DNA of 64,000 bases from Candidatus Solirubrobacter pratensis (GTDB lineage: Bacteria > Actinomycetota > Thermoleophilia > Solirubrobacterales > Solirubrobacteraceae): contig NZ_AUEK01000008.1 in assembly GCF_000425945.1 (NCBI RefSeq), positions 310,001 through 374,000 on the forward strand, in the 5' to 3' direction. The notes under the pieces were generated by a model. That model saw nothing but the letters and a program-made list of their open reading frames with translations, made no database searches and was not told the origin of the DNA. Of the stretch, positions 54,461-63,351 are shown one piece after another; position 1 is the stretch's first letter; the number at the start of each line of letters is the position of its first letter. Both the position numbers and the translations under genes were made by a program.

Positions 54461-54898
54461 CTACTTCTTCTTGTTCGAGCGGCGGGCCGCGCGGTTCGGC
54501 GCGCCGCCCGGAAGCCCTCCGCCGCCGCCGCCCAGGCCGCCGAGCCCGCCCATGCCGCCCAGGCCGAGCGACTCGAGCGCGCTCATCGGATCGAAGCCCT
54601 CGGCGCCGCCGGGCGCGCCGAGCTTGCTCTGCTGCAGCTCCTCGGCCATGCGGATGCCCTCGTTGACGGCCGCGACGACGAGGTCCTGGAGCATCTCGAC
54701 GTCCTCCGGATCGACCGCGTCGGGGTCGATCGTCAGGCTCTCGATGCGCAGGTCACCGGTCAGCGTGACCTTGACCATGCCCCCGCCGGCGCTGGCCTCG
54801 ACGCGCTCGGACTTCAGCGCCTCCTGGGCCTCCTGCTGCGCGGCGATCATCGCCTGCGCCTCGGCAAGCATCTTCTGCAGGTTGGGTGGCTGGGGCAT
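54461..54898 (-). CDS. YbaB/EbfC nucleoid-associated protein
   Basis: A 145-residue DNA-binding protein. The core (PNLQKMLAEAQAMIAAQQEA through ASAGGGMVKVTLTGDLRIES) is canonical YbaB. It ends in a longer-than-usual Gly-rich tail (GGMGGLGGLGGGGGG then APNRAARRSNKKK), about 40 residues beyond the fold. Its start touches the dnaX stop by one base, as in many bacteria. It binds DNA and helps organise the nucleoid. Confidence 0.94.
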   Translation of the reverse strand: MPQPPNLQKMLAEAQAMIAAQQEAQEALKSERVEASAGGGMVKVTLTGDLRIESLTIDPDAVDPEDVEMLQDLVVAAVNEGIRMAEELQQSKLGAPGGAEGFDPMSALESLGLGGMGGLGGLGGGGGGLPGGAPNRAARRSNKKK

Positions 54899-56853
54899 CA
54901 GGTCTGCTCCTCGGGCTCCGGCGGGAGCTCCTCCGCATCGAACTCGTCCATGAACCGCTTGACCAGCTCCTCCTCCGACAACGCCGGCTGGGCGGCCGCG
55001 GTAGGAGCGACCACCTCGTGGTCGGCGCGCAGCTCGTACGCGAGCCGCAGGGAGGAACCGGTCACCGCACGTATCGCGCCCGCGATCAGCTCGCGGTTGG
55101 CGGGATCCTCCGCCTTGCGCTTGAGAAAGGCGGAGGACTCGGGCCAGGCGAGCGTGAGGCCCTGGTCGGCGAGCGCCGCCGGCTGGGCGTCCTCGAGCAG
55201 GCTCGCGAGCATCGGCGCCTCGGCACGCAGCGAGTCGACCACCGCGGGCCAGACCTCGCCGAAGGACTCGAGCGAGAGCTCCACGCCGGCCGAGAACGAG
55301 GGCTCGCCGCCGGGCGCCGCAGGATCGACTACGGCGACCGCCGCGACGGCGGGTGAGGGATCGGCCTCGGTCGCGATCTCGGCGGCGACGGCGGCGGCCG
55401 CCTCGTCGGCGACCTGCTGCGCCTCCTGCACCGTGACGAGCGGCGCGCCGGGGAGCGAGGTGGCGGCGGCGACGGGCGGCTGGCCCTCGACCTGCGCCGT
55501 GATCGCGACGGCGGTGCGGCCGGCGGGCGCGGAGCCGTAGGCGGGCGAGGGGGCGGGGGCCGGCGATGCCGTGGGCGTCGTCGGAGCGGGCGGACCGGTG
55601 GGGGTCGCCGGAGCCGGCGACGCGGGTGCCCCCGCGCGGCCCGCGGCCGTCGCGGGCGCCAGATCGTGGCGCGCCGGCGCCGTCGCCGGGCCGCGGGACT
55701 CGAGGCGCTCGATGCGGGCGAGCAGCGCCTTGACCGACGGCTCGAGCCCGGGAGTCGCGGCCTTGACGAGCGCGAGCTCGAGCTGGGTGCGCGCGTCAGC
55801 GCCGTCCTTCATCGCCCGCAGCGCGCCCGCGATCAGCTCGAGCAGCCGCACGATGTCGGCGCCGTTGACGCGAGCCGCCTGCTCGGCCAGCCGCTCGTCC
55901 TGCTCGGGCGTCACCGACAGCTCGGGCGGCACGCCGCCGAGCACCTGCGTGACCATCAGCCCGCGCGCGTGCGCCTCCAGGTCGCCGAAGAAGCGGCCGA
56001 GGTCGCGCCCCGAGTCGGCCAGCCGGGCGCAGGCGCGCAGCGCCGACGCCGCGTCGCCCGACGCGACCGCGTCGACGGCCCCGAACAGCAGGTCCGCGTC
56101 GGCCGCGCCCAGCACCGCCAGCACGTCCTCCAGCGCGACCGCGGAGCCCGAGTACGCGACCAGCTGCTCGAGCGTCCCGAGCGCGTCGCGGAACGAGCCC
56201 GTCGCCGCTCGCGCGACCAGCGCGACCGCCTCGTCGGGGATCTCGATCGACTCGGCGTCGGCGACCCGCCGCAGCACGGCGGCGATCTGCGCGACGCCGG
56301 GACGCGCGAAGTCGAAGCGGTGGCAACGGTCCACGACCGTCGGCAGCACCTTGTTGGCCTCGGTCGTGGCGAGGACGAAGATCGTGTGCGGCGGCGGCTC
56401 CTCGAGCGTCTTGAGGAACGCGTTCCACGCCGCCGTGGTCAGCATGTGCGCCTCGTCGAGGATGTAGACCTTGTGCCGGCCGCCGACCGGCGCGTACCCC
56501 ACGCGCTCGCGCAGGTCGCGGATGTCGTCGACCGAGTTGTTCGACGCGGCGTCCATCTCGACCACGTCCAGCGACGTGGCGGATGCGATCGAGACGCACG
56601 ACTCGCACGCGCCGCACGGCGTGACGGTCGGGCCGCCGGGGCCGCTCCCGCCGCCGGCCTCGCCCTGGCAGTTCAGGGAGGCGGCGAGGATCTTCGCCAT
56701 CGACGTCTTGCCCGTCCCGCGCGAGCCCACGAACAGGTACGCGTGGTGGACGCGGTCCTGCTGGACCGCGTTGGAGAGCGTGCGGACCACGTGCTCCTGC
56801 CCGACGACGTCGGCGAAGGTGCGCGGGCGATGGCGACGATAGAGGGAGGCCAC
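54898..56853 (-). CDS. dnaX: DNA polymerase III gamma/tau subunit
   Basis: A 651-residue clamp-loader subunit. N-terminal AAA+ motifs are RPRTFADVVGQEHVV, SRGTGKTSMAKILAASLNC and YILDEAHMLTTAAWNAFLK. Zinc cysteines are in TPCGACESC. Domain III starts at about residue 240. A proline-alanine-rich tau extension (TGPPAPTTPTASPAPAPSPA) and a C-terminal tau domain with polymerase contact follow. No obvious slippery run was found, so a separate gamma product is not indicated. GTG 56853 begins the conserved RRHRPRTF region. Confidence 0.96.
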   Translation of the reverse strand: MASLYRRHRPRTFADVVGQEHVVRTLSNAVQQDRVHHAYLFVGSRGTGKTSMAKILAASLNCQGEAGGGSGPGGPTVTPCGACESCVSIASATSLDVVEMDAASNNSVDDIRDLRERVGYAPVGGRHKVYILDEAHMLTTAAWNAFLKTLEEPPPHTIFVLATTEANKVLPTVVDRCHRFDFARPGVAQIAAVLRRVADAESIEIPDEAVALVARAATGSFRDALGTLEQLVAYSGSAVALEDVLAVLGAADADLLFGAVDAVASGDAASALRACARLADSGRDLGRFFGDLEAHARGLMVTQVLGGVPPELSVTPEQDERLAEQAARVNGADIVRLLELIAGALRAMKDGADARTQLELALVKAATPGLEPSVKALLARIERLESRGPATAPARHDLAPATAAGRAGAPASPAPATPTGPPAPTTPTASPAPAPSPAYGSAPAGRTAVAITAQVEGQPPVAAATSLPGAPLVTVQEAQQVADEAAAAVAAEIATEADPSPAVAAVAVVDPAAPGGEPSFSAGVELSLESFGEVWPAVVDSLRAEAPMLASLLEDAQPAALADQGLTLAWPESSAFLKRKAEDPANRELIAGAIRAVTGSSLRLAYELRADHEVVAPTAAAQPALSEEELVKRFMDEFDAEELPPEPEEQT

Positions 56854-56914
56854 TGGGATACCAAGGGTAACGTCGCGGGCAGTCCGATCCGGGGCACCCG
56901 AACGCCGGACCTTT

Positions 56915-56920
56915 TACCGT
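56915..56920 (+). promoter_or_regulatory. -10 box of the glycosyltransferase-like gene
   Basis: TACCGT lies 7 bases before GTG 56928, supporting that start over TTG 56922 and a leaderless message. Confidence 0.45.
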
Positions 56921-56927
56921 CTTGCGC

Positions 56928-58337
56928 GTGACCGCCGTCGCCGCGAAGCCGCGTCTTGCGCCGAGTCTCGCGACTCGCGCGGCCGCGCTGATCCCGCTCG
57001 GAGCGCTGTTCTGCCGGCTGCTGGTGCGAGCCGGGTTCCTCAATTACGACACCGCCTACTCCCTGTTGTGGGGCGGCGACCTCGCGCACGGCCGCGTGCC
57101 CGACACGAGCATCCCGCTCGCCCCCACCGCGCACCCGCTCGCGACGCTGCTGGGCCTCGTCCTGACACCGGTCGGCGACGCCGGCCAGGGCGCCTGGGTC
57201 GTGATCGCGTTCCTGGCGCTCGGGGCGGTCGGGTGGCTCGCGTACGAGTTGGCAGCGCACTGGTTCGGCCCTGCCGCCGGAGCGGTCGCGGCGCTGCTGA
57301 TCCTCACGCGCATCCCGCTGCTGTCCTTCGGCGTGCGGGCGTACGTGGACATCCCGTACGTCGCGCTCGCGCTGGGCGCGGTGCTCGCCGAGGCGCGCGG
57401 CCCGAAGCCCAGGCTCACGCTCGCGCTGCTCGCGCTCGCCGGCCTGCTGCGCCCCGAGGCGTGGCTGCTCTCGCTCGCCTACGTCGTCTACCGCCGCGAC
57501 CTGCGCCTCGTGCCGCTGGCGCTGGCAGCGCCGGTCCTGTGGGGCGTCTACGACCTCGCGCTGACCGGCGACCCCCTGCACTCGCTGACCGGCACCCGCC
57601 ACGGCGCCGAGGTGCTCGAGCGCACGACCGGGCTCACGGCCGTCCCCACCGTCATGCCGCGGCGACTGGGCGAGATCATGCGCGCCGACGGGCTCTTCGC
57701 CGCGGCCGCGGGCGGCCTGCTCGTGCTCGCGTTCATGCGCCGCAGCGCGCGGTTGCCGATCGCCGCCGGGTTCGCGTCGGTCGCGGCGTTCTGCGTGCTC
57801 GCCGTCGCGGGACTGCCGATCCTCGGCCGCTACCTGCTGCTGCCCGCCGCCCTGCTCGCCGTCTTCGCCGGTGCCGGCGCGTTCGGCTGGCTCAGGCTCC
57901 CGAAGGACCATCCGTGGCGGCGCCGGTGGAGCGTCGTCGGCGCCGCCACGCTGCTCGGCTTCGCCGCCCTGACGCCGGCGCAGGCGAGCCGGATCGAGGA
58001 CCTGCACCGCTCCATGGCGCTGCAGCAGGACATCCTCGCCGACCTGCACGACCTCACCCAGACGCCCGCGTTCAAGCAGGGCTGCCGGCCGGTCGCGGTA
58101 CCGAACCACCGGCCCGTCCCGCACGTGGCGCTGTGGACCGGCATCCCGCCGGCGGCGATCGTCTCCGCGCAGCTCGAGCGGCCGGCCCGCGGCCTCTACA
58201 TCGACCCCGCGAACCGGCGCGTGGAGCGCAACTTCACGCTCGACCCGCGCGACCCGCGCCGGCTGACGGCCGTGGTGCCGCCCGGCTTGGAGCGAGTCGC
58301 GGCGAACCGCTCCTGGGTCCTCTTCGCCCGCTGCTAG
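56928..58337 (+). CDS. Polytopic glycosyltransferase-like membrane protein
   Basis: A 469-residue protein with about ten hydrophobic helices followed by a soluble ~100-residue C-terminal domain. Early motif YDTAYSLLWGGDLAHGRVPD places acidic residues in an external loop, as in GT-C fold enzymes (GT39/GT87-like). The later RPEAWLLSLAYVVYRRDLRL segment is also typical. The donor would be a polyprenyl-phosphate sugar and the acceptor is unknown. It is monocistronic, divergent from dnaX and ends near the SRP RNA gene. Confidence 0.75.
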   Translation: MTAVAAKPRLAPSLATRAAALIPLGALFCRLLVRAGFLNYDTAYSLLWGGDLAHGRVPDTSIPLAPTAHPLATLLGLVLTPVGDAGQGAWVVIAFLALGAVGWLAYELAAHWFGPAAGAVAALLILTRIPLLSFGVRAYVDIPYVALALGAVLAEARGPKPRLTLALLALAGLLRPEAWLLSLAYVVYRRDLRLVPLALAAPVLWGVYDLALTGDPLHSLTGTRHGAEVLERTTGLTAVPTVMPRRLGEIMRADGLFAAAAGGLLVLAFMRRSARLPIAAGFASVAAFCVLAVAGLPILGRYLLLPAALLAVFAGAGAFGWLRLPKDHPWRRRWSVVGAATLLGFAALTPAQASRIEDLHRSMALQQDILADLHDLTQTPAFKQGCRPVAVPNHRPVPHVALWTGIPPAAIVSAQLERPARGLYIDPANRRVERNFTLDPRDPRRLTAVVPPGLERVAANRSWVLFARC

Positions 58338-58440
58338 CCGCGGCGGGAAGATCCGCGCCGGCGAACGCACGGCGAGCTGCAAGGACCCGGGAGGATTTCG
58401 CGCCGGCGAATTCTTCCCAAGTCCATTTGCTCTGCAAAAT
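58338..58440. other. Intergenic stretch after the glycosyltransferase gene with inverted repeat
   Basis: No gene seen. GGGAAGATCCGCGCCGGCG (58346 region) and CGCCGGCGAATTCTTCCC (58402-58419 region) form an imperfect inverted repeat that could stop the rightward gene. Next to the SRP RNA 3' end, TCCATTTGCTCTGCAAAATG carries a short hairpin that could end that RNA. Confidence 0.45.
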
Positions 58441-58711
58441 GGACCGTGCACCCTCTGTCGAGCTCGGCCTCCGGGGACTCCCCGTCTCACAAGCTCCGGC
58501 CGGGCGACCCCGCAGCGCCCGTCGGTGGTCGCTTAAGGCTGCTTCCTTCCGGACCTGACCTGGTTCACGAGTCGACGTCGCGCGGGACCCGGCCATCGAC
58601 GCCGCAAGCGCGGGGTGTTGGCCCGGAGCCGTGACCCTCGAGAGGGAATTCAGCCCCGCTAGAGCGGATTGCGGGTACAGGGCGCCGCTACATCCCCGCC
58701 TAGCACGGTCC
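58441..58711 (-). ncRNA. ffs: Large-type (Bacillus-like) SRP RNA with Alu domain
   Basis: The minus-strand RNA carries the conserved SRP helix-8 core: CCAGGTCAGGTCCGGAAGG followed by AAGCAGCC. It also carries the Alu-domain sequence GTGCTAGGCGGGGATGTAGC followed by CCCTGTACCCGCAATCCGC, and CTCGACAGAGGGTGCACGG near the 3' end. The 5' GGACCGTGC and 3' GCACGGTCC pair perfectly over 9 bases, which fixes the ends at 58711 and 58441 and gives 271 nt. That equals the described B. subtilis scRNA length. It binds Ffh and directs membrane-protein targeting. No upstream or downstream gene is linked. Confidence 0.95.
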
Positions 58712-58713
58712 GC

Positions 58714-59193
58714 TCAGGATGCTAGCGCCTCGCGGAGCTTTCGCAGCGCCCGGTACACCCGGCCCTCGACCGTGGTCAGCGGCTCGCCGAGCACATGCGC
58801 GATCTCCGGCACGGTCAGCTCGGCGCCGAAGCGCAGCGAGATCGCCTCGCGCTCCTCGCCGCTCAGGGTCCGGAGCGCCCGCCCGATCTCGTCGCGCGCC
58901 TCGACACCGGCGAAGGCGTTGAAGCCCTCCGGGATCAGCACGCGCTCGAGCGCCCGCCCCTCGGCCGCCGCCCTCCGGGCGTGGTCGCGCAGCAGGTTCA
59001 GCGCGATCGCGTACAGCCACGTCTTCTCCGATCCGCGCCGCCGGTCGTACTTGACGCCCGAGCGCAGCGCGCGCTCGAAGGCGTCCGCCAGCAGGTCCTC
59101 GGCCAGCGCCCGATCTCCCGTCCGGTAGGCGAGGAAGGCGAACAGGCCCTGGGCCTCCGCGGCGTAGAGCCGCTCGAACTCGTCGTCTTTCAC
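58714..59193 (-). CDS. ECF-type RNA polymerase sigma factor
   Basis: A 159-residue sigma-70 protein with only regions 2 and 4. Region 2 is AEDLLADAFERALRSGVKYD with TWLYAIALNLLRDHAR. Region 4 is LSGEEREAISLRFGAELTVP followed by EIAHVLGEPLTTVEGRVYRA. It is divergent from an LPXTG-type membrane protein with 45 bases between starts, a common layout for a sigma factor and its target or controller. GTG 59193 is the start. The function of this group is not known to me. Confidence 0.88.
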   Translation of the reverse strand: MKDDEFERLYAAEAQGLFAFLAYRTGDRALAEDLLADAFERALRSGVKYDRRRGSEKTWLYAIALNLLRDHARRAAAEGRALERVLIPEGFNAFAGVEARDEIGRALRTLSGEEREAISLRFGAELTVPEIAHVLGEPLTTVEGRVYRALRKLREALAS

Positions 59194-59238
59194 GAAGTCT
59201 CAGTCAGGAATCGGCCGGCTGCTTCGTATCAGTGTTCG
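59194..59238. promoter_or_regulatory. Candidate autoregulated ECF promoter in the divergent region
   Basis: GGAAT at 59207-59211 and CGTATC at 59225-59230 sit in rightward order and resemble ECF -35/-10 elements. The spacing of 13-14 bases is a little short, so this is weak. Confidence 0.3.
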
Positions 59239-59772
59239 ATGACCGAGTTCGACGACGTCATACGGCTCCTTCAGGAAGGCCGGCCCCAGGCCACGGAGAT
59301 CGAGCTGGACACCATCAAGCAGCGGGCCCGCCGCCAAGCGGCGGACAATTCACGGAGGAAGCAGTCGATGAAGTCACGTCTCGCGATCGTCGCCATGGTG
59401 GCGTTCGGCATGGTCTTCAGCACCGCCGGGGCGGGTCTCGCCGTCTCGGGCATCACCTCGAGCTCCGACAACGCCTCGGTGGCGCAGTACGGCACCGTCA
59501 CGCCAACCCCCACGCCCACGGCGACCGAGGAGGGCGGCGTCCTCCCGGCGGAGGAGACCAACAACGCACCCAAGGGCGGCACCTCGCCCGCCGAGGCCAC
59601 GCCCTCCGGCGGCGTGTCCCCCGCCGAGGCGACGCAGCCCACGCGCCAGATCGAGGCCACCACCGGCAGCCAGCTGCCGTTCACCGGGTTCGCGGCCATC
59701 CCCGTCATGCTCGGCGGCATCGCCTTGCTGACCGGCGGCCTCGTGCTCCGCCGGCGCACGCGCGCCGAGTAG
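59239..59772 (+). CDS. LPXTG-type protein with N-terminal anti-sigma-like tail and two membrane segments
   Basis: A 177-residue protein. Residues 1-45 are cytoplasmic (TEFDDVIRLLQEGRPQATEI then LDTIKQRARRQAADNSRR). A first membrane helix follows (SRLAIVAMVAFGMVFSTAGA), then an extracellular Thr/Pro/Glu-rich region with repeated SPAEAT units. The end is LPFTGFAAIPVMLGGIALLT plus a basic tail, a typical sortase sorting signal. Its close divergence from an ECF sigma factor suggests it is an anti-sigma-like partner, but it lacks a recognisable zinc-type anti-sigma domain. It may also be a wall-anchored structural protein. Confidence 0.65.
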   Translation: MTEFDDVIRLLQEGRPQATEIELDTIKQRARRQAADNSRRKQSMKSRLAIVAMVAFGMVFSTAGAGLAVSGITSSSDNASVAQYGTVTPTPTPTATEEGGVLPAEETNNAPKGGTSPAEATPSGGVSPAEATQPTRQIEATTGSQLPFTGFAAIPVMLGGIALLTGGLVLRRRTRAE

Positions 59773-59781
59773 GCCCCGCGC

Positions 59782-61761
59782 TCATCCGAACGGTATCCCG
59801 GCCCGTCTGGCGACCTCTCGCCGGCGGGCCGGGCCGCGCGCGCGGTCGAGGTCCCGCACGAGCGTGCGCGCCAGCGGCTCGAGCGGGTCGAGCCGCAGCG
59901 CCTCACGCGCGGCCGGCCGCGGATCGCGCCCGGAGACGCCGTCGACGATCGCCTGCCCGTACGCGTAGCGCCAGTTGTGCGGGTCGCGTGAGCGCGCGGC
60001 GCCGACGGCCCGCGTCGCGAGCGCGTACTGCCCGGCGCGCGCGTCGCAGTAAGCCAGCACCTCCCAGGGCTCCGGCCGCACGCCGAAGCGCCCGATCGCA
60101 TCGAGCGAGGCGTCGATCGCGGTCGGGCAGTCGTTGCTCGCGAAGGCCTGCGAGGCCCGCTCGAGCGGCCCTTGCGAGAGCCACATCAGCGCCGGCGTGA
60201 GCGCCAGCACGAGCACGGCCAGCGCCGCCACGATCCGTGGCGTACGGGAGATCTCGCCCCAGCGCTCGGACCCCTGGCGCGCGGCCAGCACGACCCCGCC
60301 GGCGCCGAACAGCCAGACGAGCAGCGCGGGCATCTCCCAGTCCCAGTCCACGCCGGCGTGCAGCGCGAGCATCGCCCCGGCCGCGACGAACGCGCCGTGG
60401 GCGTGCCGCTCCGGCCCGCCCAGGCGGCGCAGGCCGCCGATGAGCAGCGTGCCGAGCACCACCAGCAGCAGCACGAGGCCCGGCAGGCCGAGCTCCGACA
60501 GCGTCTCCAGGTAGAGCGAGTGCCCGTCGGTCATCTGCACCGGTGGCGCCGGGCGGTGCAACTCCCATGTCAGCCGGTAGGTCCCCGCGCCCGTGCCGTG
60601 CAGCGGGCTGGAGTCGAAGCCGTCCAGTGCGACGCGCCAGTTGCCGATCCGCCCGTTGTCGACCGCGGAGGTGAGCCGCGTGCGGAGGTCCGAGGTGCCG
60701 TAGTAGTACCGCCCTTCGGTGAACGTCTTGCGCGCCTCGGCGATCCGGTGCGGCGCGCCCGCGACGAGGGCGCCGCCGAGCAGCGCGACGATGACCGACG
60801 CGGCGAGCGCCTCCCTCGCGCGCGGCGGCAGGCGAACCCGCTCCAGCCGCGTGTCGAGCGGCAGGACAGCGGCGCGCGCGGCGGTCGCCGCGACCGAGCA
60901 GACCACGACGACGACGCCGACATGGCGGCCCTGGCCGGCCGCCGCCGGCGAGTCGAAGCCGATTCGGGCGAGCAGGTCGGCGTCGTAGGCGACCTTGACG
61001 GCGATCGCGGCGGGGATCGCGGCCGAGAGCGCGGTCACGAGCCCGCGCGGCTGCGCCAGCAGCGCGTACAGGACGACGCCGACCGGGAGCACCCAGATCG
61101 CCCCGCGCGAGAACGTGAAGTAGAGGGTGACCGCGACGGGCGCCAGCGCCGCCGCCGCGAGCACGCGCACTACGCGCGGCTCGGCACCGCTCGCCGTCAG
61201 GTGAAGCGTGAGGACCACGCCGAGTGCGCACGCGATCCCCATCGCGTTCCAGTAGGTCAGCGGGAAGGCCACGCGCTCGGGCAGCACGCCTCCGGAGATG
61301 GGAAACGTCGCGGGCCACAGACGGGTGACCAGGCCCGCGATCGCGAACGCGACGAACGCCGCCGCAGCCCACCGCAGCACCAGCGCAAGGTCGCCGCGGC
61401 GCGCTGCGAACGTGCCAGTCAGCATCAAAACAAGGCCATACAGCACCGCGCGATCGCATTCGGACAACGCGCGTGATGGGGCGTCCGACCACGCCGCCGA
61501 GCAGAGAATCCAGACTGCGAAGGCCGCCAATGCCCCGGAAGCCAGTGCCAGAGCCGGACTGAAGCCAGAGAAGGGCCGCGGCGCGGTGGTGATCCGCCCG
61601 GCCACGAGCGTCAGCGCGAGAACGAGCGCGACGACGCCGACGGTCCCCGGGAAGAACCCGCCGGCGTGGAAGCCGAGCCATGCCGTCGCCAGCCCAGGTA
61701 CCGTTACGTGCCAGCGGCGGAGTGCGTCGCGGGCTTGGGCGGCCGGACGGGGTGAGCTCAA
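59782..61761 (-). CDS. O-antigen ligase/Wzy-like membrane protein with C-terminal soluble domain
   Basis: A 659-residue protein with about ten or more membrane helices. The Wzy_C-type motif region SSPLHGTGAGTYRLTWELHR and DGHSLYLETLSELGLPGLVL lies in the large periplasmic loop near residue 380. The last ~130 residues are soluble with TPR-like helices (DPHNWRYAYGQAIVDGVSGR). It polymerises or ligates polysaccharide units on the outer face of the membrane. It is divergent from the sugar-phosphate transferase gene across 138 bases. Confidence 0.85.
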   Translation of the reverse strand: MSSPRPAAQARDALRRWHVTVPGLATAWLGFHAGGFFPGTVGVVALVLALTLVAGRITTAPRPFSGFSPALALASGALAAFAVWILCSAAWSDAPSRALSECDRAVLYGLVLMLTGTFAARRGDLALVLRWAAAAFVAFAIAGLVTRLWPATFPISGGVLPERVAFPLTYWNAMGIACALGVVLTLHLTASGAEPRVVRVLAAAALAPVAVTLYFTFSRGAIWVLPVGVVLYALLAQPRGLVTALSAAIPAAIAVKVAYDADLLARIGFDSPAAAGQGRHVGVVVVVCSVAATAARAAVLPLDTRLERVRLPPRAREALAASVIVALLGGALVAGAPHRIAEARKTFTEGRYYYGTSDLRTRLTSAVDNGRIGNWRVALDGFDSSPLHGTGAGTYRLTWELHRPAPPVQMTDGHSLYLETLSELGLPGLVLLLVVLGTLLIGGLRRLGGPERHAHGAFVAAGAMLALHAGVDWDWEMPALLVWLFGAGGVVLAARQGSERWGEISRTPRIVAALAVLVLALTPALMWLSQGPLERASQAFASNDCPTAIDASLDAIGRFGVRPEPWEVLAYCDARAGQYALATRAVGAARSRDPHNWRYAYGQAIVDGVSGRDPRPAAREALRLDPLEPLARTLVRDLDRARGPARRREVARRAGIPFG

Positions 61762-61899
61762 GCTAGGAACCTAGGAGCCGATTCAGGATATGGGCGCTCG
61801 CGCGTGCCTGAACGGCAGGATGCATCGGATAGCCAGAGGACGGCGATTGATACACAGGATTCCGGGGCATGATTCCGACGCCCGGGCAAGGATGCACAC
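61762..61899. other. Divergent intergenic region of polysaccharide genes
   Basis: No gene seen. Candidate -10-like motifs (GATACA, GGATAT, GGATAG) are scattered. A GGCAAGGAT ribosome-site-like element precedes TTG 61900. Confidence 0.4.
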
Positions 61900-63351
61900 T
61901 TGAGCACGAACGCGACATCGGCAGATTCGTCAGCCAGTCTGAGCGTCCCGACGGACGTCGTCTCAGACGCGTTCGTCGCGCCCCAGCCGCAGGCGGCGCG
62001 ACGGCACGCGCAACTGCGCCGCCAGCTGCTCAGCGCCGACGTCATCTGCGGCTCGATCACCGGCGCCCTCGCCGCGCTCGTCACGGGCCTCCACTGGGAC
62101 ACGCTGCCCGTCGTCGCGCTCGCGATCGGCCTCGGCTGGCCGGTGCTCGCCTATGTCTGCGGTCTCTACGCCTCCGACGACCTGCGGACGTGGGCGTCCG
62201 GCGTCGGAGAGGCGCCGCGACTCGCCGTCACCTCGCTGCTCATCTCCTGGCCCGCCTTCGGCATCCTCGCTGCGCTCCACGGACCGCACGCCGTTCGCGG
62301 CGCGCTCTTCGCCGGCGCGATGACGGGCGCCGGAGCAGGGCTCGGGCGCGCCGCGGCGCGCGTCGGCCTGCATCGCGTCCCGTCGCTGCGCCAGCGCACC
62401 TTGCTCCTCGGCTCGGGCGCCGTCGCCAAGCAGCTCGTCGACCGGCTGCAGCGCCACCACGAGCTCGGCCTCGACCCCGTCGGCTTCATCGACGACGACG
62501 TCCACCAGCCCGGTGAGCTCGGCATCCCCCGCCTCGGCACGCTCGACTCGCTCTCTGACCTGATCACGTTCGGCCGCGTGGATCGCGTGATGATCGCATT
62601 CAGCCGCGCGAGCCATGAGGACCTGCTGCACTGCATCCGCGTCTGCCGCGACAAGGGCGTCACGGTCGACATCGTCCCGCGCCTGTTCGAGTTCCTCGAC
62701 GGCGCGCGCTCGATCGAGCTGGTCGGCGGCATCCCGCTGCTCTCGATCCAGCAGCCCGCGCTGGCACCGCTGTCGCGCTTCACCAAGCGCGCGCTCGACG
62801 TCGCCGGTGCGTCCGTCGTGCTGCTGCTGCTCTCGCCGCTGCTGCTCGCGGTCGCCGTCGCGATCAAGCTCAGCTCGCGCGGCGGCGTGTTCTTCACGCA
62901 GCAGCGCTCCGGCCGCGGCGGTCGCTTCTTCCGGCTCTACAAGTTCCGCTCGATGAAGGTCGATGCGACCGTGCTCGTGCGCGAGGACGGCGCGATCGTC
63001 AAGCGGCCGGACGACGACCGCATCACGCGCGTCGGCCGCTTCATCCGCCGCTTCTCGATCGACGAGGCGCCTCAGCTGCTGAACGTCCTCAAGGGCGACA
63101 TGAGCCTCGTCGGGCCGCGTCCGCTCGTGCTCGCCGAGCACGCAGCGCTGAGCGAGGACTGGCAGACGCGCCGCGCCGACCTCCGTCCTGGCCTGACCGG
63201 CCCGTGGCAGATCTCAGGACGCTCGCACATCCCGTTCCAGGACATGATCAAGTTCGATTACCAGTACGTCGCCGGCTGGTCGCTCGCGCGCGACGTCGAG
63301 ATCCTGCTCGCTACGCTCCCGGCCGTGATCTCCGGGCGCGGCGCGTACTGA
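61900..63351 (+). CDS. Undecaprenyl-phosphate sugar phosphotransferase (exopolysaccharide-initiating)
   Basis: A 483-residue membrane enzyme of the WbaP/CpsE/GumD group. N-terminal helices and a Rossmann-like CoA-binding segment (RTLLLGSGAVAKQLVDRLQR) are followed by the catalytic bacterial sugar transferase domain. Motifs are GGRFFRLYKFRSMKVDATVL, DEAPQLLNVLKGDMSLVGPR and PLV-type loops, and GPWQISGRSHIPFQDMIKFD. It attaches the first hexose-1-phosphate to the lipid carrier. TTG 61900 is chosen; the AAGGA upstream supports it. Confidence 0.9.
   Translation: MSTNATSADSSASLSVPTDVVSDAFVAPQPQAARRHAQLRRQLLSADVICGSITGALAALVTGLHWDTLPVVALAIGLGWPVLAYVCGLYASDDLRTWASGVGEAPRLAVTSLLISWPAFGILAALHGPHAVRGALFAGAMTGAGAGLGRAAARVGLHRVPSLRQRTLLLGSGAVAKQLVDRLQRHHELGLDPVGFIDDDVHQPGELGIPRLGTLDSLSDLITFGRVDRVMIAFSRASHEDLLHCIRVCRDKGVTVDIVPRLFEFLDGARSIELVGGIPLLSIQQPALAPLSRFTKRALDVAGASVVLLLLSPLLLAVAVAIKLSSRGGVFFTQQRSGRGGRFFRLYKFRSMKVDATVLVREDGAIVKRPDDDRITRVGRFIRRFSIDEAPQLLNVLKGDMSLVGPRPLVLAEHAALSEDWQTRRADLRPGLTGPWQISGRSHIPFQDMIKFDYQYVAGWSLARDVEILLATLPAVISGRGAY

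Noticed and set aside
58590-58711. tRNA-like sequence near the SRP gene
   Set aside because: The segment is explained by the Alu domain of the large SRP RNA; no cloverleaf with anticodon is formed.
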